From Ruminococcaceae bacterium UBA1236 (GTDB taxonomy: Bacteria > Bacillota > Clostridia > Oscillospirales > Acutalibacteraceae): 64,000 nucleotides of DNA. Below the pieces are notes generated by a model. That model was not told the origin of the DNA. It ran no database searches and saw only the letters and a list, made by a program, of their open reading frames with translations. The translations under genes were made by a program, and so were the position numbers. Below, one piece after another: positions 34,896 to 43,974 of the stretch. Every line of letters starts with the position of its first letter. Within the stretch, counting starts at the first letter, position 1. The stretch spans positions 6,742 to 70,741 of the forward strand of contig DBWO01000046.1 of the NCBI GenBank assembly GCA_002309055.1, read 5' to 3'.

Positions 34896-37085
34896 TTGGC
34901 AGTAAAAGTTACATTATACATACCCGAGGCAGAAGCCTACGGCAATCTGAGGGGTATTGCGGCTGAGAAATTCGATGTCGCCAGGGCATTCGCCTACACA
35001 GACCCGAAGTCTGCCGCTCAGCAGGCAGTCGCCGCGGCAAAAGAGGGCGCCACATCCGTGCTTTTCGCCGGCGAAGAGCATTTCACCGACGCAAAGCTGA
35101 CCATGCTCAAGGAGCTCGGCGCCAAAATACTGCGCTCTTCCCGCATCGTGGAAAGGGCGGGTGAAAACCTGCCCAAGGACCCGAAAGCATATAACGTGCA
35201 GACGGCCCTGCCCGAGGGCGGCAAGCTCTTCCTCTCGTCTGACGGACTTTACAGCGCAATCGCCTGCAAGACGGGCGAGGGCAGCATAATTCTTGTGCCC
35301 GCTGAGGAGTCGCGCCTTGAAAACGCCATTGAAGAAGGCGCTTTTGAGGACACAAGAAGCGCCAAAGACAAGATAAACGATGTGCTCGAAGGCATAAAAG
35401 CAACGGGCAAAACCGTGGCAGTTTACGGCAACGCGCCCAGCGCCGCGCTTATGAACGTTATAAAGAGCGTTGACCCCGAAACCTGCATTTTCGCCGGGAG
35501 CGAAAAGAAGGAAGATGAGGAAGGCGCGGAGGAAGGCGGCAAGAAATACGCCGCCGAAAGGGCAAAAGAGGCCGCGGATTCTCTTGAAAGAGACATAGGC
35601 GCCTATATCTCGATGCCTGCGCAGGACGGCAGCGTCACACTTGCGGTTTCGGGCCCCGAGAGCGCAAAAATAGAGGTGCTCCATCCCCTTGAAGGCGAGG
35701 ATAAGAAACACCTAATGGCGGCCGCTGTCGTGCGGCTTTGCGAAATGGCCGAATCCGCCGCGACCGACGGAATTCAGGTACCCACTTACAGAGATATCCG
35801 CCTTTCAAAGAAGGCGTTTATAGGCGTGCTTGCCGGCATAGGCGCGGCGGCGCTTGCCTGCGTAATCGTATGCATAATTCTTTTCAGACAGGGCGCTTCC
35901 GTTTCGGAGTCGCCTGCCGAGGGCTCTAACACAAGCGATTCCGCGCTTGAAATTCTCGAAGAAAGCGAAACAAGCGATTCCTTTATTACGGACCTGCTTG
36001 ACAGCGCGCAGAACACAATCCTTGAAACAGAGCTGAATGTTATAACATCCACATTCTTTGCCGGCGATTCGGGCGCAGGCGCGGGCTCGGGTTTCACCAC
36101 AAACCCCACCTCAATCCCGGCGCTTGAAACCACAGCGGATCCCTCGCTCCTTCTCGCGAAGGATAATCTTAACGGCGAGACGAACCCCGCCACCATAGAC
36201 GGCGACGTAGGCGCGGCGGCGGTTACCTCAACCACCGCAAAAGTATATAACGGCACATTTACCTTCACTGTTTACGGCTGGGGTCACGGCGTCGGAATGA
36301 GCCAGGACGGCGCCAAGGCGATGGCGGGAAAAGGCATGACTTATCAGGAAATACTCGCGGCCTATTATCCCGGCACAACGATTGTTTCGGGCGACCCCAA
36401 TACCCCGATGTATGCCGAAGCCCCAAGAGCGAACGGCGAGGGCGGCATGACCCTGCTCGAGTTCCTGTGCAAAACAGTCAAGCAGGAAATCGGCGACGGC
36501 GCCCCCTTTGAGGCGCTGAAGGCACAGGCGATATGCGCCTACACCTACGCAATGAGAAACGGCAATTTCGGCGCGGGTCAGACAATGGACTACGGCTTCA
36601 ACTATAAGGGCACAAACGTTGAGCGTGCCGTTATGGAAGTGCTTCAGATAACAAGCGAGGAGCAGCAGCCCTATGCCACCTATATCACCACGGGCGGCAA
36701 CTACATAAACGCGGTTTACTATTCAAACTGCGCCGGCACCACCACATCGTCCGTAAACGCATGGGGCGGCGCGAGAGTCAGCTATCTGAGAGGCGGCACA
36801 AGGAGCCCCGAAACAACCGAAGTTTCAACCGCCGAATACTCAGCGCAGGAGATGCTTTCTCTCATCAGGTCATACGCATCGAGAAACGGCCTTACCCCCA
36901 ATATAAGCGATAACCCCGCCGAATGGCTGAAAATAGTCAGCCACGACGGAGCTTACAGCAACGGTATAGGTTATGTAGATGATATCAACGTGTGCGGCAT
37001 GTCAATGATAGGCAATGATTTCCGCTCAAAGCTTATGGGCGGCAAGCTGAAATCACACTGTTTCACAATCACTTACACACCCTGA
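34896..37085 (+). CDS. Membrane SpoIID/LytB-like protein with swapped motif order
   Basis: 729 aa; TTG start with AAAGGAG upstream. Residues 1-300 form a cytoplasmic alpha/beta part with an acidic loop (KKEDEEGAEEGG) and no family I recognise. Membrane helix ~306-330. The extracellular part has GWGHGVGMSQDGAKAM (461-476) and EILAAYYPGT, then EALKAQAICAYTYA (539-552) and YYSNCAGTT. In normal SpoIID the EALKAQA block precedes the GHGVGMSQ block, so the order is reversed. SpoIID cleaves stem-peptide-free glycan. Third gene of the sortase group. Confidence 0.78.
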   Translation: MAVKVTLYIPEAEAYGNLRGIAAEKFDVARAFAYTDPKSAAQQAVAAAKEGATSVLFAGEEHFTDAKLTMLKELGAKILRSSRIVERAGENLPKDPKAYNVQTALPEGGKLFLSSDGLYSAIACKTGEGSIILVPAEESRLENAIEEGAFEDTRSAKDKINDVLEGIKATGKTVAVYGNAPSAALMNVIKSVDPETCIFAGSEKKEDEEGAEEGGKKYAAERAKEAADSLERDIGAYISMPAQDGSVTLAVSGPESAKIEVLHPLEGEDKKHLMAAAVVRLCEMAESAATDGIQVPTYRDIRLSKKAFIGVLAGIGAAALACVIVCIILFRQGASVSESPAEGSNTSDSALEILEESETSDSFITDLLDSAQNTILETELNVITSTFFAGDSGAGAGSGFTTNPTSIPALETTADPSLLLAKDNLNGETNPATIDGDVGAAAVTSTTAKVYNGTFTFTVYGWGHGVGMSQDGAKAMAGKGMTYQEILAAYYPGTTIVSGDPNTPMYAEAPRANGEGGMTLLEFLCKTVKQEIGDGAPFEALKAQAICAYTYAMRNGNFGAGQTMDYGFNYKGTNVERAVMEVLQITSEEQQPYATYITTGGNYINAVYYSNCAGTTTSSVNAWGGARVSYLRGGTRSPETTEVSTAEYSAQEMLSLIRSYASRNGLTPNISDNPAEWLKIVSHDGAYSNGIGYVDDINVCGMSMIGNDFRSKLMGGKLKSHCFTITYTP

Positions 37086-37645
37086 TTGTTATTGTTTCCG
37101 GCGTTCAGAAAGCGCTTCTCGGTTTCGGCGTCAATGAGGTTGCAGATTATATCGGCGATTTCATAAACGGACTCGCTCATTTCGCGCTCAAACCATTTTC
37201 TGAATACGCCGAGCACGGCTCCGAGATAAAATGAAGCTATATACTCGTTTTCCGCGTTTCCCGTTATTTCGGGGAATGCGGAAAATATTTTTTTGGTAAG
37301 CTCCATCATGAGCCGCTCGCTCTGCCCCGCCTTCACCGCGGCGAGAGCCACCGTATAGTTGCCCTGAAGGAACAGCCCCACCTGCACAATCATATCGTGA
37401 AGCGAGGAATACCTGTGCGAGGAGAGATTTTCGGTAAGCTCACCGCCCACATCAAGCAGGTAATGCACAAAAATATCTTCCTTGCTGTTGTAATTTCTGT
37501 AATAGGCCATTCTGGAAAGGCCCGCCTTGTTGGTGATTTCCGTTATGGAGATTTCATCATACGGCTTTTCCTCCATAAGCATAACAAGGGCCATTGCCAT
37601 ATATTTCCTTGTCAGCGACAGATCCTCTCTGTTTATGCCTCCCAT
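37073..37645 (-). CDS. TetR-family transcriptional regulator
   Basis: 190 aa from ATG 37643-37645 (AGAGGTG upstream). HTH at residues ~26-62: ISITEITNKAGLSRMAYYRN, then SKEDIFVHYL. It is transcribed away from the ABC exporter, so is likely its repressor; paired palindromes overlap the exporter promoter. Its 3' end overlaps the SpoIID-like gene by 13 bp tail to tail. Confidence 0.88.
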   Translation of the reverse strand: MGGINREDLSLTRKYMAMALVMLMEEKPYDEISITEITNKAGLSRMAYYRNYNSKEDIFVHYLLDVGGELTENLSSHRYSSLHDMIVQVGLFLQGNYTVALAAVKAGQSERLMMELTKKIFSAFPEITGNAENEYIASFYLGAVLGVFRKWFEREMSESVYEIADIICNLIDAETEKRFLNAGNNNNQGV

Positions 37646-37764
37646 AAAAACACCTCTGTTCCGTATAATAATGAATATATTACCTGTTATTATGCCTTCA
37701 CGCGGCAAAAGCGCGAACAAAACAGCACGATTTGTAACGTTTTACGGCTATTTTTCTTATCTTA

Positions 37765-37793
37765 TTGATTTGTTCATATTTTCCCGTTACAAT
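37765..37793 (+). promoter_or_regulatory. Promoter of the ABC exporter
   Basis: TTGATT (37765-37770), 17-bp spacer, TACAAT (37788-37793). The -10 lies within the first operator palindrome. Confidence 0.62.
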
Positions 37794-37814
37794 TGTAACA
37801 GTTACAAATGTAAC
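37786..37814. promoter_or_regulatory. Tandem TetR-type operator
   Basis: Perfect 14-bp palindrome GTTACAATTGTAAC (37786-37799) and, one base on, GTTACAAATGTAAC (37801-37814). Centres are 15 bp apart. The first covers the exporter -10 box and the second the probable start site. A related half-site GTAACGTTTTAC lies at 37735-37746. Confidence 0.7.
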
Positions 37815-37848
37815 AGAAAGAAAGCAAAAAGTCAAGCAGGAGGGAACA

Positions 37849-40800
37849 ATGCTTAAACTTGTTGATATAGTAAAAGAATACCCTACGGGGGATGACAAAG
37901 TCGTTGCGCTGAAGGGCGTTTCGGTCGAATTCCGCAAGAGCGAGTTTGTGTCCATACTCGGCCACTCGGGCTGCGGCAAAACCACGCTCCTCAACATCAT
38001 CGGCGGCCTTGATCAGTACACCAGCGGTGACCTCGTGATAGAGGGCAAATCCACAAAGGATTTCAAGGATTCGGATTGGGATAACTACCGCAATCATTCT
38101 GTCGGTTTCGTTTTCCAGAGCTATAACCTTATTCCTCACCAGTCGGTGCTTTCAAACGTTGAGCTCGCCCTCACCCTCTCGGGTGTTTCCAAAGAGGAGA
38201 GGCGCACAAGAGCAAAGACCGCGCTTGAAAAGGTCGGCCTCGGCGACCAGCTTACAAAGCGCCCCAATCAGCTTTCCGGCGGCCAGATGCAGAGAGTCGC
38301 AATCGCGAGAGCACTTGTAAATGACCCCGAAATATTGCTCGCGGATGAGCCCACGGGCGCGCTCGACTCCGATACAAGCATCCAGATTATGGATATCCTG
38401 CGCGAAGTCAGCGCGGACCGCCTTGTTGTTATGGTCACTCACAACCCCGAGCTCGCGGAGGAATATTCCACCAGGATAATCCGCCTTGTTGACGGGCAGA
38501 TAACCAGCGACAGCATGCCTTACAGCGAAGCGGACGAAGAGGCGGAAGAAGAAGCGCTAAGAGAAAAGAGAAAGCAGAAGGATACCAAGGCAAGAAAGCC
38601 GTCAATGTCCTTCCTCACCGCGCTTTCGCTCTCGCTCAACAACCTTATGACAAAAAAAGCGCGCACATTCCTGACCTCTTTCGCCGGCAGCATCGGCATA
38701 ATCGGCATCGCGCTGATTCTTGCCCTTTCAAACGGATTCCAGGCATATATCGATTCCATTCAGCAGGAGGCGCTCACCTCCTACCCGATTATGGTGGACG
38801 CAAACACCATGGATGTCAGCTCCCTGCTCACCTCACTTTCGGGTATGAGCCCGGGCGGCACGGTTGAGGTTGACCACGACCTTGACAAGGTTTATTCAAA
38901 CACGATGTCCGCCAACATGATGCAGTCGCTCTCCTCCGAGATATGGGTAAACGACCTTGAGAGCTTCAAATCGTTCCTTAAGGAAAAGGATACCGAGCTT
39001 TCCGAATATGTCAGCTCCGTTCAGTATAAATACGCGAGCGAGATGAACATTTATTATTCCGACACTTCGGAAGGCCTCAATCAGGTTTATCCCAGCCCCC
39101 TGCTCGATATGATGAGCAGTATGATGGGCTCAATTGACCTGGGCGGATATAACATAGACTCCACCACGATGGAGACCTATCAGAGCTACTACAACTCCTG
39201 GCTCGAGCTCGTTGATAATGATGAGCTGCTCAAAAAGCAGTATGAGCTTATCAGCGGTGCGTGGCCCTCAGAATATAACGAGGTTGTGCTCGTGGTTGAC
39301 AAGAATAACGAAATCAGCGACCTCGCCATTCAGGGTCTCGGCCTTATGACGGCGCAGGACCTCACCTCTTCGTTTATGAGCGTTGCGGCGGGCGAGGATG
39401 CCGAATTCAAAACCTACGAAATAAATTACGATGATATTGTCGGCAGAAAATTCAAGCTCGTGCTTGAGCCCGATTATTACAGCTATAACAAAGAGACAAA
39501 GCAGTGGGACGATATGCACAATGATGATTACTACGTGCAGAGCGTCATAGAAAAAGCCGAGGACATAACCGTTGTCGGCATCATAAGGCCCAGTGATGAG
39601 AGCGTAATGGTCGTTACGACCGGCTCTATCGGCTACACCGCCGCCCTCAACGAGCACGTTGTTGAGGCGACAAACGAGAGAGAAATCGTGAAGCAGCAGA
39701 AGGCAAATCCCGATGTTGACGTGTTCACGGGCATCCCGTTTGCAAAGGATGAAGAAAAGGCGCAGGACAAGAAGGAAGACAAGAAAGCCGAAACCAAACC
39801 GGAAACAAAAGCGGAAAACAAAGAAGAGAAAACCGCCGCCGAATCGACAAAGGGCACGGCCTACATTGAGCCGCCCGAGGTCGGCTTTGCCTATAAATCC
39901 GGCAATGAAGAGATTACCGCGGCGCCCACCGCGCAGATGGATATAGCCGCTCTCTCCTCCCTGCCTGCGGCGAGTAAAGAGGATGTATATGCCGCGATAG
40001 ACGAAAACTTCAGCGGCGAAGAGGCGGAGAAATACAAGAGAACCGTTGACCTTCTGCTAAAAACAATGCGCACCCCCGCCGAGAGGACCGAGCTCATAGG
40101 TCTGCTTGATGAAATGCTTGCCGAATATTCGCTTGAGGGTTACGGCACAATGAGCGGCGAGCAGGCGCTCAATATGTTCGGCATGCTCGATAACGGCACA
40201 AAGCTCAAGGTGCTTTACGCCATGGCAAGCGGTCAGTTCAAAGATATGGCGGCTCCCGAGGGCGAAACGCCCGAAACACCCGCCGAGGAAAAACCCGCGG
40301 AAGAGAAGCCGGCCGAAACAAAGGAAGAAACCAAGGAGGACGCTCCCGCTGCGGAGCCCGTGCCCGAGGAGCCTGAGGAAGAAGAACCGCAGCCGTTCGC
40401 TTCAAGCTATGAGCAGGCGCTTTCAATTCTCGGTGTGGGTGATATCGCAAATCCCACTCAGATAAACATCTTCCCCAAGGATTTCGAATCAAAGGACCGC
40501 ATTTCCGACCTTATAAACGAATATAACAAAGCTCATCCGGACAGCGAGATAAAATATACCGACTACATCGGCCTTCTCCTCTCCTCGGTGACAAAGATAA
40601 TCAACATAATCTCCTATGTGCTTATAGCGTTTGTCGCAATTTCACTTGTTGTTTCTTCTATAATGATAGGCATCATCACCTACATTTCGGTGCTTGAGAG
40701 AACAAAGGAAATCGGCATACTGCGCGCAATAGGCGCTTCAAAGAGGGATGTTTCCCGGGTGTTCAACGCGGAGACCTTCATTGTGGGCCTGGTGTCCGGA

Positions 40801-41010
40801 GCGATAGGCATTGGCGTAACGCTGCTGCTGTGCATACCGATAAACATGGTGATTCAGCACGTCACCTCAATCCCGCACGTTGCGCAGCTTCCGTTTGACG
40901 GCGCCATTATCCTGATAATCATCAGCGTTGTGCTCACCCTGATTGCCGGCCTCATCCCGGCAAAGATTGCCTCGCGCAAGGATCCCGTTATCGCACTGAG
41001 AACAGAATAA
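37849..41010 (+). CDS. MacB-like ABC exporter: ATPase and FtsX permease in one chain
   Basis: 1053 aa from ATG 37849 (CAGGAGGG). Residues 1-225: LolD/MacB-type ATPase with Walker A GHSGCGKTT, signature LSGGQMQRVAIARA, Walker B ILLADEPTGALD. A charged linker leads to a first membrane helix (~284-305), an extracellular region of ~600 aa with Lys/Glu and Pro/Glu-rich linkers, then three C-terminal helices (FtsX-like). No partner adaptor gene is seen. Typical of clostridial mechanotransmission ABC systems for antimicrobial-peptide resistance or protein release; substrate unknown. Confidence 0.9.
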   Translation: MLKLVDIVKEYPTGDDKVVALKGVSVEFRKSEFVSILGHSGCGKTTLLNIIGGLDQYTSGDLVIEGKSTKDFKDSDWDNYRNHSVGFVFQSYNLIPHQSVLSNVELALTLSGVSKEERRTRAKTALEKVGLGDQLTKRPNQLSGGQMQRVAIARALVNDPEILLADEPTGALDSDTSIQIMDILREVSADRLVVMVTHNPELAEEYSTRIIRLVDGQITSDSMPYSEADEEAEEEALREKRKQKDTKARKPSMSFLTALSLSLNNLMTKKARTFLTSFAGSIGIIGIALILALSNGFQAYIDSIQQEALTSYPIMVDANTMDVSSLLTSLSGMSPGGTVEVDHDLDKVYSNTMSANMMQSLSSEIWVNDLESFKSFLKEKDTELSEYVSSVQYKYASEMNIYYSDTSEGLNQVYPSPLLDMMSSMMGSIDLGGYNIDSTTMETYQSYYNSWLELVDNDELLKKQYELISGAWPSEYNEVVLVVDKNNEISDLAIQGLGLMTAQDLTSSFMSVAAGEDAEFKTYEINYDDIVGRKFKLVLEPDYYSYNKETKQWDDMHNDDYYVQSVIEKAEDITVVGIIRPSDESVMVVTTGSIGYTAALNEHVVEATNEREIVKQQKANPDVDVFTGIPFAKDEEKAQDKKEDKKAETKPETKAENKEEKTAAESTKGTAYIEPPEVGFAYKSGNEEITAAPTAQMDIAALSSLPAASKEDVYAAIDENFSGEEAEKYKRTVDLLLKTMRTPAERTELIGLLDEMLAEYSLEGYGTMSGEQALNMFGMLDNGTKLKVLYAMASGQFKDMAAPEGETPETPAEEKPAEEKPAETKEETKEDAPAAEPVPEEPEEEEPQPFASSYEQALSILGVGDIANPTQINIFPKDFESKDRISDLINEYNKAHPDSEIKYTDYIGLLLSSVTKIINIISYVLIAFVAISLVVSSIMIGIITYISVLERTKEIGILRAIGASKRDVSRVFNAETFIVGLVSGAIGIGVTLLLCIPINMVIQHVTSIPHVAQLPFDGAIILIIISVVLTLIAGLIPAKIASRKDPVIALRTE

Positions 41011-41027
41011 TCCGGCTCTGCCGTTTT

Positions 41028-41065
41028 CACCGGCGTGATTCGTCACGCCGGTGTTTTGTTTTTTC
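41028..41065 (+). terminator. Terminator after the ABC exporter
   Basis: 11-bp perfect stem CACCGGCGTGA (41028-41038) with TCACGCCGGTG (41043-41053), TTCG loop, then TTTTGTTTTTT. Confidence 0.93.
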
Positions 41066-41103
41066 GCGGCGGCATAAAACAGCTCAATAAGTGCTAAACT
41101 ATG

Positions 41104-41132
41104 TTGAATTTATATAGTTATTATGTTATAAT
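41104..41132 (+). promoter_or_regulatory. Promoter of the LytTR two-component system
   Basis: TTGAAT (41104-41109), 17-bp spacer, TATAAT (41127-41132); leader of about 70 nt, A/T-rich. Confidence 0.72.
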
Positions 41133-41207
41133 AAAAATATATATATGCAATTTTGCACGAATTTCGCGCAAACCGGTAAAAAATAAAATTTTCGGAGAGG
41201 GAACATT

Positions 41208-41903
41208 ATGAAAATTGCAATCTGTGACGATGAAAAAGTTGCGCGCGAAAATGTTGTTACATTGCTCGAGGATTATTCTCACGACAGAAAGCTCGACATT
41301 CCCTATGAGGTTTTTGAAAGATATCCGGACCTCGAAAAGAAGATTGACGAGTTCAACATTTTCCTGATGGATTACGAAACGCCTGAGATTGACGGCCTGT
41401 CTTTCGCCCGCATGATAAGGGAAAGATACGGCGAGGAAAAGGCCATCATTTTCATCACGTCTTACGAAACTGTTGTTTATGACGCTTATGAAGTGAGGGC
41501 TCTGAGATATATTCTCAAGCCGGTAAACAAGGAGAAGTTTTATGAGGCGCTCGACGCCTACCTTGCCACGAATGTTGTCACCAAGCGTCTCACCGTGAGG
41601 CAGGACGGTCAGGTTGAGGCAATTGAAAGCAAGGATATCGAATACATTGAGGCGAGCGGAAAAGAAATAATCTTTCACCTGGATGACGGCGAAACCGTCA
41701 CCTGCCGCGACACGCTCGAGGCAACCGAGCAGAAGCTTGACGGCTTCGGGTTTTTCCGCGTTCACCGCAAGTTCCTTGTGAATCTCAAAAAAGTGGCGAG
41801 CTATATGAACAACTATGTGGTGCTCAAAAGCGGCGAAAGCATAGAGATGAGCACGCGCAAGTATGCCGAGTTTCGCCTGGCTCTGATGAAAAACGGTGAC
41901 TGA
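41208..41903 (+). CDS. LytTR-type response regulator (AgrA/ComE-like)
   Basis: 231 aa. Receiver domain 1-120 with acidic pocket CDDE and phosphoacceptor Asp55 (IFLMDYETPEIDG), conserved Thr/Ser-Tyr and Lys in ILKPV. LytTR DNA-binding domain ~130-231 (DIEYIEASGKEIIF; FFRVHRKFLVNLKKV). Ribosome site GGAGAGGG. Immediately followed by its histidine kinase. It is the best candidate to bind the 11-bp direct repeats at 43183-43214 and 52190-52221. Confidence 0.93.
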   Translation: MKIAICDDEKVARENVVTLLEDYSHDRKLDIPYEVFERYPDLEKKIDEFNIFLMDYETPEIDGLSFARMIRERYGEEKAIIFITSYETVVYDAYEVRALRYILKPVNKEKFYEALDAYLATNVVTKRLTVRQDGQVEAIESKDIEYIEASGKEIIFHLDDGETVTCRDTLEATEQKLDGFGFFRVHRKFLVNLKKVASYMNNYVVLKSGESIEMSTRKYAEFRLALMKNGD

Positions 41904-41904
41904 T

Positions 41905-43182
41905 ATGAATATTATCGATCTTATAATCTGTCTCGTTTCGCTGGCGGTTTATTCCGTCACCTTCGCGAGCGTGTTCTTTTGCCTGCCCGGCTACAAAACA
42001 AGGCGGAGCAAGGTGCCGTGCATCATTGCGGGGGCCGTGTTCATCGCGCTCACGGTGCTCATAAACTTCGCTGTGCCGAAGGATGACCTGTATTCCGTTT
42101 TTGATATTATTCTCACGGTGCTGTCGTTTGTAACGCCTTACCTGGTGTTCGTTGCCAAAAAGAAGCTTGCTTTCCTCGGCTTCGGCAGTGTGGTGATGAT
42201 ATCGTTTGATTATATCAAAGCTTTTATCTTCTCGATTTTCCCGAAGCTGGAATTCACGGACCGCCGCGAGGCGCTTATCTGCTGCGCCATTTACACGGTT
42301 GTGCTCGTGCTCCTGCTCGTTTTCCGCAAAAAGATTGCCTCAAGAATACCCGACGGCTTTATCGAGGGAATCCACCCCGTGCTTTACCTTGTGATATTCC
42401 TCGCGTTCTTCGCAAACGTCACCAAATCTATGCTCGGGGTTGATGATGTTTATGACCCGGCGCTTTCAAAGGTGCTTGATTCCCTTTCGTCCGGCCTGAT
42501 AATTCTTGCCATTATCTGGCTTATCACGCGCTACTTCCTCGCTTCCGCGAAGCAGAAAGAGAGCGAAATGCAGCTTGAAATGGAGCTTAATCACTACGAG
42601 GAGCTCATTCAGAAAAACAAGGACCTCAGGGAGTTCCGCCACGACTATGTGAATAACCTCAACGGCATACGCCACCTTATCGAGGGCAACGATATCGACG
42701 GCGCTGTCAGGTTTATTGATGAAAAAACCGGCGAATCCGAAAAAGCCAAAATCAAATACGCCACGGGCAACTACCTTGCGGACGCCATTATCTCCGAAAA
42801 GGCAAAGGCCGCGGAGGCGCTCGGCATATCAATTGATTTCAAAGGCATCATTCCGCCGCAGGGCATCAAAAACAGTGACCTTTGCACAATTCTCTCAAAC
42901 ACGCTTGATAATGCCGTGAGAGCGTGCGAGAGCATAGCGCCCTGCACAATTAAAATTGATTCATCCGACAGGCGCGGGGGCGTGATTATCACCGTTTCAA
43001 ACCCCGTGAAGGAAAAGGTTGTTATAAAGAACAACTCAATAAAGACCACAAAATCCGATAAGGAAAACCATGGAATAGGTATCGGCAACGTTAAAAAGAC
43101 AGCCGAAAAATATTCCGGCAGCGTCACTCTCAGCTGCACAGACAGCGAGTTTTCAATTGAAATTGCGCTCATCACCGATTAG
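41905..43182 (+). CDS. GHKL sensor histidine kinase (AgrC-like)
   Basis: 425 aa from ATG 41905 (GGTGA upstream; a GTG at 41896 overlaps the regulator). Six or so membrane helices in residues 1-205, with no large extracellular domain, like peptide-sensing AgrC kinases. H-box EFRHDYVNNLNGI with His246, N-box SNTLDNAVRACE and G-box GIGIGNVKKTAEKYSG. The LytTR boxes begin at the base after its stop codon. Confidence 0.92.
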   Translation: MNIIDLIICLVSLAVYSVTFASVFFCLPGYKTRRSKVPCIIAGAVFIALTVLINFAVPKDDLYSVFDIILTVLSFVTPYLVFVAKKKLAFLGFGSVVMISFDYIKAFIFSIFPKLEFTDRREALICCAIYTVVLVLLLVFRKKIASRIPDGFIEGIHPVLYLVIFLAFFANVTKSMLGVDDVYDPALSKVLDSLSSGLIILAIIWLITRYFLASAKQKESEMQLEMELNHYEELIQKNKDLREFRHDYVNNLNGIRHLIEGNDIDGAVRFIDEKTGESEKAKIKYATGNYLADAIISEKAKAAEALGISIDFKGIIPPQGIKNSDLCTILSNTLDNAVRACESIAPCTIKIDSSDRRGGVIITVSNPVKEKVVIKNNSIKTTKSDKENHGIGIGNVKKTAEKYSGSVTLSCTDSEFSIEIALITD

Positions 43183-43214
43183 CGTTCATACCGTTTTTTG
43201 TGCCGTTCATACCG
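43183..43214 (+). promoter_or_regulatory. LytTR-type direct-repeat operator 1
   Basis: Two exact copies of CGTTCATACCG at 43183-43193 and 43204-43214, 21 bp start to start, i.e. two helical turns, same orientation. The second copy ends 28 bp before the -10 box TATAAT at 43243-43248. There is no good -35, as expected for an activator-dependent promoter. Confidence 0.82.
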
Positions 43215-43242
43215 GATTGCGCAAAAACGGCTTTAATAGATT

Positions 43243-43248
43243 TATAAT
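43243..43248 (+). promoter_or_regulatory. -10 box of the secreted-protein operon
   Basis: TATAAT, 33 bp before the start codon at 43281, with the LytTR repeats upstream in place of a -35 element. Confidence 0.7.
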
Positions 43249-43280
43249 CAAGCCAACCGTAAATGAAAGGATTGAAAGTC

Positions 43281-43955
43281 ATGAAAAAAGCATTATCTCT
43301 GTTTCTCGCGTTAGTTATTGCCGCGCTTTGCCTTGTGCCTGCTTTTGCTCAGGATGAGCAGAAGGAAATGGCAAAGTACGAAATCAGCGAAGGCGTTTAC
43401 GTTCTGCCCGAAAGCGTAACGGTAATAAAAGAGGGCGATTTTGAGGGCCTTAACGCCAAAGCAGTGCTGATAACAGCCAAAACCATAGACATTTCCCAGT
43501 TTGCGGGTCTTAATGACGCCGTGATCATTCTGCCGGATTCGGCAATGTCAAGCGCAGGCACGGACGCAAAATACGATGCGGCAAAAGCCGCGAAAGACTG
43601 GTTTGCATACGATGTTTTCGAAATTTTCGGCAAAACCATTCTCACGCTTTTATACAATCCTCAGATAGACGCGCAAACCTGCGCCTGGTATGACAAACTC
43701 ATTGAGAACGTAAGACCCGATTTTGTCCTTTTCAATTCGCTTGACGGTGAGGAGTTTTATGCCCTCGGCTCCGTTACCGGCTCGGACATCGCAAACGGCA
43801 CCTTCGGCAGAGACGCCAACCCCGGCTTTTTCCGCGGCCTTATTCTGAACTTCTGCCTGAGTGAGCTTGAGGCAAAGGATACTTTCAGCAAGCACCCGGG
43901 CGGCAAAAGCGGCAATTTCCTTGTTTCGCTTTTCCGCAGTTTATTCAAAAAATAA
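43281..43955 (+). CDS. Secreted protein, first gene of the LytTR-controlled operon
   Basis: 224 aa from ATG 43281, which has AAAGG at proper spacing; the ATG at 43263 does not. Signal peptide 1-23 (AFA|QDE). Residues ~31-75 read like a degenerate BspA-type repeat (YVLPESVTVIKEGDFEGL...). The C-terminus is a hydrophobic/basic segment GNFLVSLFRSLFKK. No catalytic motif or known family beyond that. 19 bp before the peptidase-like gene. Its 26-nt predicted leader and place make it the promoter-proximal gene. Confidence 0.75.
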   Translation: MKKALSLFLALVIAALCLVPAFAQDEQKEMAKYEISEGVYVLPESVTVIKEGDFEGLNAKAVLITAKTIDISQFAGLNDAVIILPDSAMSSAGTDAKYDAAKAAKDWFAYDVFEIFGKTILTLLYNPQIDAQTCAWYDKLIENVRPDFVLFNSLDGEEFYALGSVTGSDIANGTFGRDANPGFFRGLILNFCLSELEAKDTFSKHPGGKSGNFLVSLFRSLFKK

Positions 43956-43974
43956 TTGAGGAGGAAACAACGTT

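Noticed and set aside
37849..41010. Two separate genes (ATPase and permease)
   Set aside because: The reading frame is continuous with no internal start or stop; the charged linkers are part of one chain.
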